Source: DASTRU01 sp035761045
Lineage (GTDB): Bacteria > Pseudomonadota > Gammaproteobacteria > Burkholderiales > Burkholderiaceae_E
Reading direction: 5' to 3'
Assembly: GCA_035761045.1 (NCBI GenBank)
Contig: DASTRU010000049.1
Span: forward strand, 1 to 7,155
Length of the DNA stretch: 7,155 nt
The number at the start of each line of letters is the position of its first letter. Within the stretch, counting starts at the first letter, position 1. The notes beneath the pieces were generated by a model. The model saw only the letters and a program-made list of their open reading frames with translations. It was not told the origin of the DNA and did no database searches. Shown in pieces: positions 6,724 through 7,155 of this stretch. Made by a program: the position numbers and the translations under genes.

Positions 6724-6747
6724 GTGGCCCGCACGGCGGGTTGCCAC
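6724..6747 (+). promoter_or_regulatory. Hairpin directly upstream of the ligase ribosome binding site
   Basis: In the 79-base gap between puuD and the ligase gene, GTGGC (6724-6728) pairs with GCCAC (6743-6747), and CCGC (6729-6732) pairs with GCGG (6736-6739). The loop is ACG, with a 3-base bulge (6740-6742) on the 3' side. The structure ends one base before the AGGAG site. No U-run follows, so it is not a standard terminator. It could protect the mRNA, tune initiation, or be chance in GC-rich DNA. Confidence 0.4.
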
Positions 6748-6748
6748 T

Positions 6749-6753
6749 AGGAG
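6749..6753 (+). promoter_or_regulatory. Ribosome binding site of the ligase gene
   Basis: AGGAG lies 6 bases before GTG 6760, a strong site with ideal spacing. It fixes the GTG as the start; the nearby ATG at 6785 is in another frame. Confidence 0.75.
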
Positions 6754-6759
6754 CGACGA

Positions 6760-7155
6760 GTGCCGATCCGCGACAACTTCACCTATGCCGATCTCGAAGG
6801 TTGGCTCGACGATAAACGCGTTACTGAAATCGAATGCCTGGTGCCTGACTTAACAGGCGTGGCACGCGGCAAGATCTTGCCGCGCGAAAAATTCACCGAA
6901 GAGCGCGGCATGCGTTTGCCCGAGTCGGTCTTGGGCATGACGGTGACCGGCGAAGCGCCAATGAATCCCGAATACTTGCGCATCATCGCGCCCAGTGATC
7001 GGGACATGATCTTGCGCGCCGACCCCAGCACCGTATGCCTCGTGCCGTGGGCCGTCGATTCAACCGCGCAAGTCATTCACGATTGTTATTTCGCCGACGG
7101 CGCGCTGGTTGATTTCGCGCCGCGCACCGTGCTTAAACGCGTGATCGAGCTGTAT
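6760..7155 (+). CDS. Glutamine synthetase family ligase, PuuA/SpuB type, partial (C-terminus off right edge)
   Basis: Cytoplasmic ATP-dependent ligase, probably gamma-glutamylputrescine or another gamma-glutamylpolyamine synthetase, joining glutamate to a polyamine amine group. Only the first 132 residues are in the window, covering the beta-Grasp N-terminal domain and the entry to the catalytic domain. Seen: VTEIECLVPDLTGVARGKILP near 22-42, the family's conserved D-x-x-G-x-x-RGK-x-x-P block; RLPESVLGMTVTG near 52-64; and LVPWAVDSTAQVIHDCY near 94-110 followed by APRTVLKRVIEL. These resemble the polyamine branch (PuuA, PauA, SpuB) more than the nitrogen-assimilating GlnA. The ATP- and metal-binding residues lie beyond the edge and cannot be checked. 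It starts with GTG behind a strong ribosome binding site, 79 bases after puuD, and probably shares its transcript. The polyamine substrate is inferred from the puuD neighbour. Confidence 0.88.
   Translation, partial: MPIRDNFTYADLEGWLDDKRVTEIECLVPDLTGVARGKILPREKFTEERGMRLPESVLGMTVTGEAPMNPEYLRIIAPSDRDMILRADPSTVCLVPWAVDSTAQVIHDCYFADGALVDFAPRTVLKRVIELY

Noticed and set aside
6256..6747. 163-codon minus-strand frame opposite puuD
   Set aside because: It mirrors the puuD catalytic region and is Arg/Ala/Pro-rich without a domain; puuD has an intact triad on the plus strand.
1..7155. CRISPR array, insertion sequence or integrase
   Set aside because: No regularly spaced repeats, no transposase or integrase motif and no terminal inverted repeats were seen on either strand.

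Overview
The window is high-GC DNA with densely packed bacterial genes. Its families (a type VI secretion effector of the VasX/BTH_I2691 type, its DUF4123 partner, and a SpuA/SpuB-like polyamine gene pair) point to a gamma- or betaproteobacterium. The sequence does not fix the genus.

Left half (1-4660, minus strand): a two-gene type VI secretion cassette. A DUF4123 adaptor/chaperone gene comes first. After 38 bases follows a very long frame, open from an ATG at 3635 to the left edge (1211 whole codons, no stop). I translated this frame by hand. It has a VasX-like N-terminal domain, a long helical middle, and a C-terminal part with five hydrophobic segments, which fits a membrane-targeting antibacterial toxin. 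The immunity gene expected after it would lie beyond the left edge. No VgrG, PAAR or structural secretion gene is present, so this looks like an orphan effector module.

Middle (4661-5003): an AT-richer leader of the adaptor gene holding a 7-bp dyad, then a complete tRNA-Gly(CCC) on the minus strand with an encoded CCA end. The 3' end of the tRNA faces the effector cassette, a geometry common at island integration sites. No integrase or second att copy is visible.

Right half (5004-7155): a divergent pair of transcription units around a roughly 145-base intergenic region. To the left runs a free-standing class I glutamine amidotransferase with an intact Cys-His-Glu triad, ending 24 bases before the tRNA. 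To the right runs puuD (gamma-glutamyl-GABA hydrolase), then the start of a PuuA/SpuB-type glutamine synthetase-like ligase cut by the right edge. The ligase glutamylates a polyamine at the start of the gamma-glutamyl pathway, and PuuD releases GABA at its end.

The most notable points are the long effector frame, a run of atypical codons inside its hydrophobic toxin region, the effector cassette beside a tRNA 3' end, and a hairpin directly upstream of the ribosome binding site of the ligase gene. I saw no system here that is clearly of an undescribed type. The effector's toxin region is the best candidate for new biology.
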